A stretch of 64,000 nt of DNA from Cryptococcus deneoformans JEC21 (Eukaryota > Basidiomycota > Tremellomycetes > Tremellales > Cryptococcaceae). The stretch spans positions 516,201-580,200 of the forward strand of contig NC_006685.1 in assembly GCF_000091045.1 (NCBI RefSeq), given 5' to 3'. The notes under the pieces are model-generated. The model was not told the origin of the DNA, searched no databases, and was given only the letters and a program-made list of their open reading frames with translations. The position numbers were made by a program, and so were the translations under genes. Positions 10,073 to 22,232 of the stretch are shown in pieces (position 1 is the stretch's first letter; each line of letters opens with the position of its first letter).

Positions 10073-12230
10073 TTAAGCAGCTTGAGCAATCTGGCTAAGT
10101 CTTTCTGCGAATTCTGGATAAGTCTTGAGGAAGTGCACCTGAGCTTTGCTTGCGTGTTCATCTGAGCATTCTGTCAGTCTTTGCTGATTTTTGGTAACCA
10201 ATCGAGGGATGCGCTCACATGTAATGGCATTTATCAATTCACCCTCAGTCCGAGCCAGCTGAGCACTCTTTTCAAACCATTTAATTGCTTCATCGATCTT
10301 ACCCTGCTGCAAGCTCAATTGCGCCAATGTAGCGACGGCAACATCGCAGTCTGGATCGATCTCCAGTGCTTCCTTGCAGAGGGCCTCAGCACCAGCAATG
10401 TCTTGCTTCCATTGGAAAAGGGCGAGAGCCTTGTTGACAAAAGGAAGAACGTTGCGAGGCTTGCGCTCCTTGTCAAGCTCGATGGATTTATCAAAACGGT
10501 CCAACGATTCAGAGAATTTCTGCTGGTCAAGAAGAATTTCACCACTATGAATGACAACTGTAAACACTATGGCGTTGAGTGACAAAGACAATCGAACTCA
10601 CTAATAGTTGCTTGCTTCTCCTCGATCAGGGAATTCTCGAAGGATCCTCCTAAACGACGCCATACTAGATCCAACGTTGCCCATCTTATACTGACATACC
10701 GCTGTCTGTATATGAGGGAAAATGAAGCTGCTGTCAAGTTGAACAGACTTGGTATAGTCTGCTAGGGCCTTGTCGAATTCCTGAGTGATGAAGTACACTT
10801 TATGGAGTTAGATTAATGGTTATATGATTGACTTCACACAACATACCTTGGCCACGGTGGTAGTAAATATCGGGATTGTCGGCATCATGTCGGATTGCAG
10901 CCTCAAAGTCACCAAAGGCCGTCGCAGGATCGCCTACAACACCATTACGTCAAGATAGAGTAAACAGGACTTAAAACATAACTTGTCAGGGACGTACCCA
11001 ATTCCATGTGGACACTGGCAATCTTGACCCAACTTTGAACAAAACCGGAATCAATATCCAAACTCTTCTGCAAGTCATCTCTGGCGCCCTCAGCATTGCC
11101 CATCAAGAATTTAAAGGTCCCTCGTAAGTTGTAGGCCTCAGCCTCGCCCTTCTTAGAGCTAATGCCTTGCTCGATAGATTCCGCCGCGTATGTCAGTGCG
11201 TGAGGATAATCCGCCGCCTCAAGAGCATCGAAGGCCAACGAGAGAGTCAGATCACCCTGGCTGGGGTTCTCAGGAAGAGCTGGCTTTGGGTGGGGTCGGA
11301 ACGCAGCAAGATACGCTGATATAAAAGTAGGTGAAGGAAGGTTAGCTTCGCGCTTGCTAAGGATCTCAGCTGCGCGGCTGCTAGCAAGTTTCTTGAGGCA
11401 ACGTTCGACGGCAGCAGAAGCTTGGTCGTCCTGGAAACGCTCGATGATGGTCACAGCAGTGAAGTCCCTAACGGCCTCTTCATTGCGGTTCAAATTTTCG
11501 AAGGCAGTAGCACGTCGCTTCAAAGCTTTTGTATACGTACGGTCGAGCTTGATTGCTTCGTTGCAATCCGCCACGCATTTTTCATAGTCGGGAGGAGTGA
11601 GATTGCCGTAACCTTTTATCTGATTAGCGTCTGCCTGATATCGAGGACTCTCTGAGAACACTGACAAGCGGCACGGTTTGAGTAAAAAACTGCAACCTTC
11701 TTCACCGACACTTCAATTGCTTTGGTGTAGCACTCAATGGCCTTTTGGAAACTCTTCTTAGAGTAGAGTTTATTTCCTCTGTCCTTCAAAGTAGCACCGA
11801 GCTCGTTTCTAGCAGATTCGCTCATGCCTTCAAGTTCCTTTTGATCAGGAACTCCTTGAAGATGGATAGCCTCCTCCGAGTCATCTTCCTTGACGGCCTG
11901 AGGTTGTATCTCCTCCAGCAGAGGTCCTCGGTCGCCTTCATTTTTCAAGTACTTATCATCCTTCTTCTCGCCACCTTTCTTCTTCTTCTTCTTGTTCTTT
12001 TTTGATGCAGATGTGGTCGAAGTAGAGGGCGAGGACTTGTCCGGTCGGGAGTACAGGTAGTAGCCAGCACCAGTGGCAGCTAAGACAGCGCAACCAAGCA
12101 GGATGAGTCGCTGATTTTCTTCGAGAAACTTCTGAGTGCGGGTCAGAAAAGAACTGGGTGGTGGTGTAGCAGACACAGAAGCAGAAGGTGTGGGAATTGA
12201 GGCAGGGGGAGCGGTGGGCAAAGGAGGCAT
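10073..12230 (-). CDS. TOM70: Mitochondrial import receptor subunit TOM70
   Basis: Outer-membrane receptor that takes chaperone-bound precursors, above all carrier proteins, and passes them to the TOM pore. The start at 12230 (MPPLPTAPP) gives a Pro/Ser-rich N-terminus. One membrane anchor follows at roughly residues 38-56 (LILLGCAVLAATGAGYYLYS), then a Lys-rich linker (KKNKKKKKKGGEKK): the N-anchored layout of Tom70. The rest is built of TPR repeats, for instance LKDRGNKLYSKKSFQKAIEC with FYSNRAAC, and a later run including CKEALEIDPDCDVAVATLAQ. About five introns are seen; the last (10211-10163 region) joins NAIT to YEHASKAQVHF. The protein ends ERLSQIAQAA. In-frame ATG 12284 upstream would put an unlikely extension before the anchor. 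Confidence 0.9.
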
Positions 12231-13180
12231 TTTGTTGAAGACCACCGTGATGATATGGTTCTGAGTAATGAAGCGAAAAAGCACGAGTTTCTACTCCGTA
12301 AGATCGTCATCATTCGGCGACTTATTACTCTCTCGGGGTTTGCCGGAGCTACCTGTTGGCACCAACAATATCATCATCATTTTATTGTCAGCAGCGATCT
12401 TAAGATGACATTTTAATAATTGGATAGTACAGTTTTATCTAATGTCTATATAATAATTCCCGCCGCCTCTCGATTTTTCCCTCACTTTTCCGTCGCCTTC
12501 CTTCTCACCCACCACCACCACCACGACGACGCATTACGACGGCGGCGGACATGATGATGCAATGCGTTCGCGTTTCTTTCGTCGTGATGAGCATCATGAT
12601 GATGAAAATGAGCCCTCCGTCCGTCCGTCCTCTTTTGCTGGATTTGTGCCCTATCAATTTAGATATGTCACTCACTCTTAACGGATTACCACACCGTAGG
12701 CATCTTTAAATAGAGTTAAATTCAACTGCTGCATTACTTCTCTGTAAATTGCGCAGATTAAATTCCAACGTCCTTCGATCTCAGCTTCTTCGTTGGACGG
12801 ATCTTCCTGGATCTGAACTTCTTTCTCATCATGACTGTAGTAGTTTTCCAGTTTCTAGGACTTCCTTCAATTTCTTCTTCTGTTATACGTACCTTCTCAT
12901 CATGCTATGGCTTTCTTTACGTACCCTCTTAGCGCCGTAAACTGCTTTATCTGTCTTTATGTCAACGACTCCCCTCTCCATCCCCGTACACTTAAGCGAC
13001 TCCATGGCCGCTCGCCACGACCTGGAGGCGGACCTTCGCCAACTGGCCTTACGCAGTAACTCGAACAACCGCCAGCTTCCTCACGTGGTCACCCTGGTGG
13101 TGACGTTCCTCGAGCTTTACGATCCATCATCGAACCAAGCAACAGCAATCGCCATAAGTTGGGCGCCGGCAACGTATTAG
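12231..13180. other. Spacer upstream of TOM70, rich in short tandem repeats
   Basis: Holds the TOM70 promoter at the left. It has runs of CAC and CGA triplets near 12510-12550, a GATGAT/CATCAT-rich patch near 12585-12610 and CCGT repeats near 12617-12630. A 73-codon plus-strand frame at 12959-13180 (MSTTPLSIPVHLSDS) has no recognisable motif. It runs into the Helitron relic. Confidence 0.5.
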
Positions 13181-14564
13181 GCCCGAAATGTCACTTTAGG
13201 CACTGGTTGGATAGACGAGAGTGGTGATGCCACGACTGGGGATGGCGAATGCTCTTCAACTGCTAATCCAAGGTTCATTTCATGCTGTACTAATGATAGC
13301 TACCACCTCGGCCTACCGATCCTGAACCCAAACTTTACGAGCTTTTGACCAGCAATTCTGTTGGTACGTCCCTCCTCTAACCAGTTCTCTTGACCATAAC
13401 TTAATCATATCACTTAGGATACAAGGGACTTCCAAAGTAACCTTGGCAGCTATAACGGCGCCTTGGCTATGGCGTCTATTAGCTGCAGACATCAAGATCA
13501 ACCCGTCTGAGGAGCCAAAGGCATTAGGATCCTTACCCATCTGCGGCCTAGTCTATCATCTCATCAGATTCTATTTGTCTGCACTTGTAGACGCCTTTGC
13601 TTATGCTCAGATCAATGGGTCCGATGTTAGCGAAGATAGCAGAGTTCAGCAACGTGACACAATTGAAACGTCTTCAACCATTGTGATCGGCAATCCTCAG
13701 ACGCATCGAGCAGCAAGTATCACCGAGAAAAGCCCCTACATCTTACCCCTCCATTTGATTCTAATTTACCACCACGGAGAACATCGATGGTGTCTAGAGA
13801 TCCATCTCGCTGAAGGGCGTCAGTACCCATCCTTCAGTTGTAGAACTTTATCCCGCTCTGCTAACATCGCCATTTCAGGATGAGGCAAGAACGGTGCAAA
13901 AAAAGTCATCATGGAGCAATTCTATGCCTTGGGTTTTTTGAACATCCAGGCAGTTTCAACACTTTCTTCATTCGTTATGGACTGTTCTTTCAATAGCTGA
14001 CAGTAGAAACTTACTCAGCTCCGAACCGCAATCAGTTTGCCTCCTCCTCTTAATGACTGGAGTCTTAATAGCCGCAATCGCATGCGCACCACTGCCCTAT
14101 CCTCTTCGTACGACCTCAACATCTCTAACCCGATGGATGCCTCCAGCAGAATCCAGAGCAGTTTCCTGCCGCGATCATCTGCCGGAACTCTTTCTTCATC
14201 ACCAAGCTTAAAAGAGTTTCTTCATTCCTCGGTCCCTATAATATCAAATTCGCCACTTTTGTTTGGAGAGGGGTATCGGATGGCTCGAGAAGGGTGGAGA
14301 GTTGGTAGAGAAGAAGACGCCGAAGATTGTGTTTGGTTTGCAGGCGCGTTAATCACGCTTATCCAACAAGACCTTCAGTCAGTCAGAGGTCCTTCCAATG
14401 ACGACGTTTCCAGAAACTTCCGGGAAAGACACTTCGAGTCTCATATGGCGCTCATGCGAGCCTTAATCACGGCCTTTGCACTCATCTCGGCTGGTCTATT
14501 CCTAGAAAACCCAAGAAAGGTACGTCTTGACTTTGAAGTCATAATACATCACAAATTATGTTGA
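13181..14564 (+). mobile_element. Decayed Helitron (N-terminal part of the Rep/helicase ORF)
   Basis: Broken pieces in several frames match, in the right order, the N-terminal Helitron helicase-like region. They are: GTGWIDE (about 13205) then TANPRFISCC (about 13260), the WIDE...NPxFxxCC pattern; after a one-base frame change DPEPKLYELLTSNS (about 13320); FQSNLGSYNGALAMASI (about 13425-13475), the family's FxxNIRxYNxALAxxS motif; ICGLVYHLIRF with AYAQINGSD (about 13540-13620), the RIxGxxYHxIG...AQIYxxD motif; LHLILIYHHGEHRWCLEI (about 13755-13805), the LHYPLLFPxGExGW motif; and GLFFQ followed by LTVETYS (about 13980-14015). Stops and frameshifts separate them. The Rep HUH motif and helicase domain were not found. 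Ends (5' TC, 3' CTRR with hairpin) were not located, so coordinates cover only the recognisable part. Confidence 0.7.
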
Positions 14565-17474
14565 TGAATCTTGTTGGCCATCAGGAAGAGTCGCTCGAGT
14601 AGCAGGCCAGACAGACTGTAATTTGTACAGTGTCGAAGCCGCTTCGGGAGACCGATGTAAAGTCGGACATTCGATGGATAGTTTGTAGGGATGGGGGTAA
14701 GCTAGACGACAAAAGGGCACTGTGCCTGTGCCAACGACAGTAGTGACGGAGTTCACTAGTCTAGTTCCTTAAGTAGATAGATGACTACGTGGTCTATTTT
14801 CGGCCAGACTCTATACCATTATTAATATTCCTTTTTGTAACTTTCTGGTCTTTCTCATCACTATCTAGTACACTGTTCTACGAGACTGTTTGTACGAAGG
14901 TGCTAAGTAAAGACCAGTTCGACAAGTAGATCCGACACCAAGTGCCTCAGCCTCTGATCTTCTAAGTATAAAAACCGGTATGGGCGCATTGACCATATTG
15001 AACCATCGTCAGAAGGCGATGTGGGCACGGTCATCATGAATAACTGCACCATTGGACGAATCATACATCCCACCCATGGCATGCCCATGCTACGAAGGAA
15101 TGAGGAGACTATTACAATTTTATCACAAGTGATGAGGATCTACTCATACACCTCCTACGTATTGTTACTGACTCTCCATAAGGCCGTATGGCTCACATCG
15201 TCAGTCACTAGAGCAAAGATAGAATGAGATACGGAATTATGAGGATCCACTACACATCTGTGCAAAAGGAGATAATGAAGCTTTACCTGTCTAAATTCTA
15301 CGACAAACAGTCTGACGGTTCTTTACTAGCTTGCTGCAGACTTTTCCGGTTGAAGACTTATGACCAGTCTCCCCCTGTCGACCTTCTTCAGGTCCATCGT
15401 CCAGACGGCCAAAACGTAATCTGCAATGCAAACGCAAACATTCGTCACATATCAGACGTGTGGAGGCTTTATTGGCGCCTCCGCTCGCTGATTTCCCCCT
15501 ATTTCTCACATCATGCATACTGAGTCATAAATGGAATATCTTCTGCTTACTGGATCTCAGGGAGACATTGAAAAATTTTGTTAATACCTTCGTCAACCGT
15601 TTCGTTGACTGCTGCCACTACGACAACCGGAGCGATAACGTAGTGTGACAGCAGCACCAGCCCTCCGAGCTCCATAACGAACGGGCAAGTAGGGTCGTGA
15701 GGGAGCATCTTCTGTCTCCAAGACCGGGCGGCACAATGCACTTGGTTAAGCGAAGGCGGTCGATCTCTTCCCAGAAGGCATTGTCAAACGGGACCCACTC
15801 TTCTCGAATGTAGTTTGGAAGGAATTCTATATAAAATAAATGAATGCCTCCTCAATTTTTTTAGTAAATGACGTGCCCCGGAAGCGCGGACCGGTGTTGC
15901 CCCGATCGTATTTATCCATTGCCGCCGGCCCCGCGCTTCAGCCTTGTGCACATGTTTTGGTTGCGTCTTGTATTGCCGTCTCGCCACGTCTCCTGTTTCA
16001 GTTTGCCGCTTGCGCTGCCGATGAGTATGCCGAACATGAGCGTAGCATATATAGCTCGTTACACATAATTATAGGCCTGATTAATCACCGTATAAGCAGC
16101 AGCGGATTGTGGGATTTCTTTCGGTTGTTTTTTGTTGAACTGTGCACATTTTTAGTATTACTTTTTGATCTGATTATTAGACTACCTCATTCTTTCTGCT
16201 AGAGTAATTCGACATTCAGCACTTATTGGGCATGTCATGCATGTTAATATATATACTTGCAAGTTACAGCTTATAGCGTATCAGCTTCCAGCACGCGCAT
16301 GACGGCTTACAGCTTATAATTATACAACTCCTCAAAATTATTTAGCCTCATTTTTCCCTCATCCCTCAACAGGGTAATTTGAATATGACGTCAGTTCCGG
16401 ATAAAAGATCGAAGCAGTCAGGGACACTTCAGGGATAACGAATGAAGGATTTGCGGCTAGCGACTACTACAGCGTGTAGATGTGGGCAGTAATTAGCGAT
16501 TATTAATTATTGATCGAGAAATTTTCGAAGATATCTTTATACATTTATGTTTCAGCAGGACCATTATTGCATCGCGAACACAGAATATGGCAGTTGGAAT
16601 AATATAGGCAAAAGGCGTCATTGGAATTGGTAGGCTGGGGTCATTGTTAACTTAATTATGTGAAATTTAATATTGTTGGTGGAAATTGGCGCTTTCTGTT
16701 TGCCCGTCGCCAGCCCGGTTTTTTGTCCGTCGCATGTCGTACTGCTGCTCGATACTGGCGCAGTTTGAAAAGTGAGCTTAGATCAGAAGCGGCTTTTAGG
16801 CATATATTTACATTTGTTTATTTCCGGAATCGGCAGAACCCTTTTTCTGTGTTTACGAAAAGCCAAGAGTCAATAGGTCAAAAATGCTCGCCGCTTGCCG
16901 CATTTCCCGCTCGCTGAAGTTACCGAGCCGAGCGGCATTACCTCCACTCTGCGCGTTTGGCGTAGCTTGGAGCGTTGCACGTCGCCACTTACGCAGTTAT
17001 ATAGCTAAAATGACGTTTAGAACTAGTGTGGGATTCGAGGGTTCATGCGAAACGAGGCCTTTATGACCTCGTGTTTATCAAGGCACGCAATAATTAACCG
17101 ATGTGATGTCCCATCTTCTCGTCGGTCCGCCCCGATTAATCATCGACGATGGCAAAGATAAAAAAAAGTTTGATCGCTTTGGGTAATGCGGGGTCGGATA
17201 GGAAGAGAAGCGGAGAAACGTCTCGTCAGGGTCTGACGAAAAGTGGGGTTTACCTGTATCTGAGCATGCGGGGAAGAGCTAGCGGCGAGCTCGAAAACAA
17301 TCGATTGCTTTCCCCCTGTCAACATATAAACACCCAAAGCCAGCAAAATACTTTTGTTTTTTCTTCTTCATCTGTTTGGTTTTTCTATATCTTTACTCTT
17401 GTTCATCTTAATTTCAGCCTAGTAAAAAAGTTTTGAGGACATCCTTTCGCCTATCGCATCTCAACCCACGCAAC
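14565..17474. other. Gene-poor, repeat-like island before the sugar transporter
   Basis: No intact gene. Protein-like debris on the minus strand at 15547-15840 is listed separately. GC-rich, mostly short-frame patches at about 15870-16070 and 16690-17010 alternate with AT-rich sequence, unlike the single-copy genes around. A 12-bp direct repeat TTACAGCTTATA occurs at 16264 and 16307. The last few hundred bases must hold the sugar transporter promoter. Confidence 0.5.
15547..15840 (-). pseudogene. Protein-like debris, possibly from a second transposon
   Basis: Read on the minus strand from 15840, one frame gives NYIREEWVPFDNAFWEEIDR then KCIVPPGLGDRR; shortly after, another frame gives PHDPTCPFVMELGGLVLLSH and runs to a stop at 15547. 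The frame switch without splice signals argues for an inactive relic. The setting, next to the Helitron relic, suggests transposon origin. I considered basidiomycete CACTA/tnp2-type transposases but the similarity is too weak to name it. Confidence 0.3.
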
Positions 17475-19712
17475 ATGTCGAGCAGCGAGAAAGGCCCAGT
17501 AGTCGGGCCAGGCAAGATTGTTACTTATGGTCGCCTTCACGGTAATGCCTTGCTCTATGCCATTGTTGGCACCGCCACTACAGGCTTCAGTCTGTTTGGC
17601 TATGTACGTCCTTCTCTTTTATGATACCACATGAATGTGATGACTGACTATTATGTTTAGGACCAAGGTATGTATCACTGTGGATGGACTCTTGGACTTG
17701 GGGGCTTAACTGAACTTACCCCGCATAGGTCTCATGTCTGGTATCATTGCCTCAGATCAGTTCAACACCGAATTTCCTGCCGTACGTCATATTCTGATTA
17801 AGCCGACGTTATGCTAACTTTTGTTGGTGATAGACTTTTCAACACGACGTCAACGATGTGCATGCCGGTACCGTTCAAGGTAGTGTGACCTCCTGTTACG
17901 AAGTTGGTTGCTTTCTGGGTGCCCTTTTCGCCTACTTCTTTGGCGAACGTATGGGCCGTAGACGGGTCATGCTTATGGGCGCTGTTATTATGATCATTGG
18001 AACCATCATCTCTGTGTGCGCCTTTGGTCCTGGAGATCCCCGAGGCAATGTCGGCGGTTTCGTTCAGTTCATCGTCGGTCGTGTGATCACTGGTGTCGGG
18101 AATGGTGCGAATACAGCGACCATTCCTTCCTGGGTTGCCGAAAGTTCCAAAGCGCATAACCGTGGCTTCCTGATTTGTATGGAAGCTTCTACAGTCGCTG
18201 TTGGTACTGTCATCGCCTATTGGATCGATTTCGGTCTTTCTTTCGTGAACGTGAGTGGGATCTTGCCGTGACGAATGTTTTCAAGTGTTTCGCCGCTAAC
18301 TTCACGCCATGATTTTAGAGTTCCGTGTCTTGGCGATTCCCCATTGCCTTGCAAATCCTTTTCGCTCTTGTCCTTATCGGTGGTGTTATGGTTCTTCCCG
18401 AGTCGCCCCGTTGGTTGATCGCCCATGGCTACGACCACGAGGGTTTAAGAGTCATTGCTGCTCTTGACTCTAAAGCTGAAGATGACCCCGTCGCTATTGC
18501 GGACAAGAACAAGGGTAAGCACAATGCAGTAGGACGCTACGTGGATCAGGCTGATATTTTGAAGTTTCCGATGCCATTGCTGCCCAACAAAATGCCAAGG
18601 CTAGCAGGAAGAGGGACATCTTGAAAGGTGGCAAGAACCAACACTTACGAAGAGCCATGGTTGGTGCCTCCACGCAGCTTTTCCAACAAATTGGTGGTTG
18701 TAATGCGTAAGTGACTCCTCCACAAGTAGCATGTTTACCTAACGGCGTTTAATATAGTGTCATTTATTATTCTACAGTCTTGTTTGAGAACCAAATCGGT
18801 CTTGATAGCACCCTCGCTCTCATTTTAGGCGGTGTTCTATCAATCGTTTACGCCATATTTGCCCTCACGTCCTTCTTCCTTGTTGAGCGAGTTGGTCGTC
18901 GAAAGCTTTTCCTTATTGGTACTTTTGGACAAGCCGCTGCCATGTTCATCACTTTTGGATGTCTCCTTCCTGGTGATGCTCAATCGGCCAAGGGTGGCGC
19001 TTTCGGCCTTTATCTTTTCATTGCGTTCTTCGGTGCCACTTGGCTTCCTCTCCCTTGGCTTTACCCTGCCGAACTCAACTCTATGGCGGTTAGGACCCAG
19101 GCAAACGCTATTTCAACTATGGTCAACTGGCTTTTCAACTTCACTGTCGTACAGGTTTTGCCAACAATGACGGCCTCCATTGGCGCTTACACTTTCCTGT
19201 TCTTCGCGTGTATTAACTGTGTATTCTTGCCATTCATTTACTTATTCTATCCAGGTATGTGACTCCCTTCTCCTCGTAAGGTTAGTCCTAACGTCATTAC
19301 AGAGACTACTGGACGAACTTTGGAAGAGCTCGATGTTATCTTTGCTCATGCTCATCTTACGTATGTTGAGTTCATCGGTCATCGATTGCCGGCTAACCTG
19401 AGAAATAGCGAGCGTCGTCCTACTCTTGTGGCTGCTGAGCTCCCCAAGCTCACTGATTTCCAAGTCCAAGAAATGACTGACCGGTATGACATCCATGGCG
19501 GTGCCGCCGACACTGAAAACCCCTCTGCCTATGGCGCTCCTATTAATGCCGGTGCCCCTGACACCTCCCTCCCTCCCAAGCACCCTCAGGATGACCCCAA
19601 CTACTATCCTGATGGTAGTCGCAGACCTTCAGGGGGCACCGCTGAGAGCGGCGAGCAGACTAGGGTGACTACTCCTTCCGGCGAGAAGGCTGGTGCCACT
19701 CCACCATCGTAA
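17475..19712 (+). CDS. MFS sugar transporter (hexose transporter family)
   Basis: A plasma-membrane sugar carrier of the MFS sugar porter family, with about 12 transmembrane helices and roughly 550 residues. It begins MSSSEKGPVVGPGK. TM1 reads LFGYDQGLMSGI, the family signature, assembled across a 7-nt exon (17661-17667). Other family marks are GERMGRRRV after TM2, PESPRWL before the central loop, QQIGGCNAVIYYS in TM7, VERVGRRKLFL between TM8 and TM9 and PETTGRTLEELD after TM12. Introns include about 17604-17660, 17668-17728, 18251-18318, 18515-18569, 18707-18757 and 19255-19302. The C-tail of over 100 residues is Pro/Ser/Thr-rich and hydrophilic, longer than in many relatives. The substrate cannot be told from sequence. 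Confidence 0.9.
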
Positions 19713-20117
19713 GGGAATACTGTATAGAGATGTAAAGAAGATGCGAGAGTGGGCTTCATATAATAGAGATCAAACTAGAAAGTAAGATCTGTCACTGTAG
19801 CACTTTATCGATTTTGATCCGTCTGGAATGCATGTAATGGTGCCTGGCACAGAAGTTTAATTAGCATGAAAAGAGATACAGTAAAATACTTGTTCTTGAT
19901 TCGAAAAGAAGTTACCGGTGTGGAAGCCCGAAGACTCGCGAGAGGTAAGCATTCAGTCCAATAAAAAAAATACAGATGGGTGAAAGAGTTTGTTTACAAA
20001 GTAGAACACATTTAATAGATGGACTTCGCTACTCCCGTTCCAGTACGTAACAGGTGAGATATACAGTTTCTGCTATTTTTCCAGCATTATCCCGTGATGC
20101 CGACCTGTCCAAGTTCT
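19713..20117. other. Convergent 3' spacer between sugar transporter and coiled-coil gene
   Basis: The two flanking genes end towards each other here. The sequence is AT-rich with AATAAA-like words near 19960, fitting 3' UTRs. Nothing else seen. Confidence 0.5.
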
Positions 20118-22232
20118 TTATGTGTCCTCAGCTTCCTCATCCGAAGAAAAGTCCCAAGTCCTCTTTTTCCCCTTTGAGACCCTGGCTTCTGTGAGAACTG
20201 GAACTGCTATATCTCGCTCTGTCGGTCCAAAGGGCTGTAGCACCGGCCCTTTACAGTCAGGAATAACAGAGGACTGAACATCAGATGAGGACAAGTGACT
20301 GGCCTTCTTAGAACTTCGACGATGAGTTTGAGCATTGATAAGTGATTTGGTAGTACCAATTGCTGGTGGCGTACGGGGGATTGCTTTGTGGGTCGAACGG
20401 GTAGTGGGACGCTTCAAAGTACTGGTGAGGGCAGAACCAGTGATAGGCTTTGATTTATTCCTTTGAAACTTGCCCTCTTTGCAACATCTTTTTGTTGTAG
20501 ATTCTGCTGTGGAAGCTGAACAAGCTCTTGAAGAGGCGGTAGCAGCGACGCTAGGATTTGAGGAAGGTTTATTCTGATTCATCGCCGTGGACCTAGAATG
20601 TGAATTTAAGGATGTTACTTCCTCTAGAAAAGTACTGCAGGGAAAGCTGACAGAGCCTGGGATGTATGACTTTGAACCGAAGATGTCGGTAAGATCGCTA
20701 CCTGTCAAAGAGGGATCATCCGGCGAGTTTGACGGCATGGTGCCAGATGGTGTGGTAGGGAACAGTTGTGCGGCGGAGGTCGTGTGGTCTTGGGAAGCCT
20801 CGTTGGGGAAAGCTTTACTTAGATAATCAAGGCTAAGATGCTGACTTATGGACCACAGAGGGTCATGCTGATATGGCAGATTCTGCAACTTGTTCGAGCT
20901 GCGTGTACTCAGCAAATGCTGGACCAACATTTTGAGATGCGTTTGGTTGGACAGAATGACTCTAAGCAAGTCGAAAACTCTTGTAATGCTGGCGCTGCTT
21001 GCCACCAAATGAGTGACATGCTTGTTTAGCTCCACATGTTCAGATGGCGGGGATGGACTTGATAATTGGTTAACTTTGACATGAAGCTCCGACTCTTGCA
21101 AATTATTTTGGACAAAATGGACGTTCGGGTTCATATTGGTCCCAATTATTAATCGTTCAAATCGATCAAAAGACTCTTTGCAATCATTGAAAATTCGCGA
21201 ACTGTTTTCTAGAGAGTCGTCCAGTTTTTTGATGACGTCCGACATACAGTTAATTTGCTCCGATAGGTTGTTTGAACGCTATTTGGCTTAGCTATTGTAT
21301 TCAGCAATATTACCTAGGGCTCACTTCTAAGTTCATATCGACATCCCTTTTGGATTCCTGTATCGTCTTTTCCAACCCGCAGATCATCGCTTCGAGTCGT
21401 GGGAAGAATGTCTCTGTTAGATCTTGGGCGATAGATCTATTGGCATTATCCAGGCAATGAGTACTAGTACTGGATTGGTAGATATCTTGCATGACAGGTG
21501 TCACTTTTAAGCGGGTCAAGTCAGGTATCGTTCGTTGTAGATTGGAGGGATTCGACTCTTACAGGTATTCATGATTTCATCTGCAATTTCATCCCTTATA
21601 GGCAGAAGTTTTTGACCAAGCTGCAGATCGTGTAACCGGTCTCGATTGTAACGGTTATCACTTTTCAACATGGCAACATCTTGTTGAACAGAAGTCACCC
21701 GGTCGCTGAGGTCTAAGATTTCGTTTATTAGTTTGTTCAACCATGCCCACGTTAGTCATTATGGAATTAACACACCTTCAACTGCTTTCATTATTCTGTC
21801 TGATGCAGTCGCGATTTTTCTGCCTTTGTTGTGCACGAATAATTCTTGCGCCATCAAAGGCTGGAGAGCGTCAGACTGGCTCGAATTCTCCGAAGGCCAT
21901 CTTGATGTGGATAGGCCTATATGGGGATGAGGGATTCGGTTATGAGGAAAGGAGTACGGCGCTTCTTCTTTCGACGATTTACCATGCCGGCTAGTATGAG
22001 AGCTTTCTGGAGGAGTTCCAAGGAGTTCCCTAGACTGAGAGCTGCAGGTTTTGCTGAAGGAACTGAAGAAGGAAGGAAGATGGGCTGCTGATGGCGAGTC
22101 TGGGAGCTGGTTTGGGGGTGGCTGCATACTAAAAATTTCAGCCGCTCTGAAATGTATCGAAGAGGGGGACAGTCTGAGGGCGTTTCCGAAGGAGTCAGAG
22201 AATGTCGACAAATTGATCGAGCATGAAAGCAA
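20118..22232 (-). CDS. Hypothetical coiled-coil protein with basic, Ser-rich tail
   Basis: At least four exons on the minus strand. The first (to about 21770) is Ser/Pro-rich (SMQPPPNQLPDSPSAAHLP) and ends near DRIMKAVEG. Two short middle exons are heptad-like: LINEILDLSDRVTSVQQDVA (about 21700) and RLEAMICGLEKTIQESKRDV (about 21390). The last exon begins near 21250 (MSDVIKKLDDSLENSSRIFN) and continues for about 370 residues, turning into a basic Ser/Thr-rich tail (KSKPITGSAL, THRRSSKKASH) and ending in an acidic DFSSDEEAEDT. The start may be 22232 or the in-frame Met of SMQPPP. Two disordered ends around a central coiled coil suggest a nuclear scaffold or adaptor, but I recognise no family; meiotic axis or recombination accessory proteins share this look without proof. 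Confidence 0.6.
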
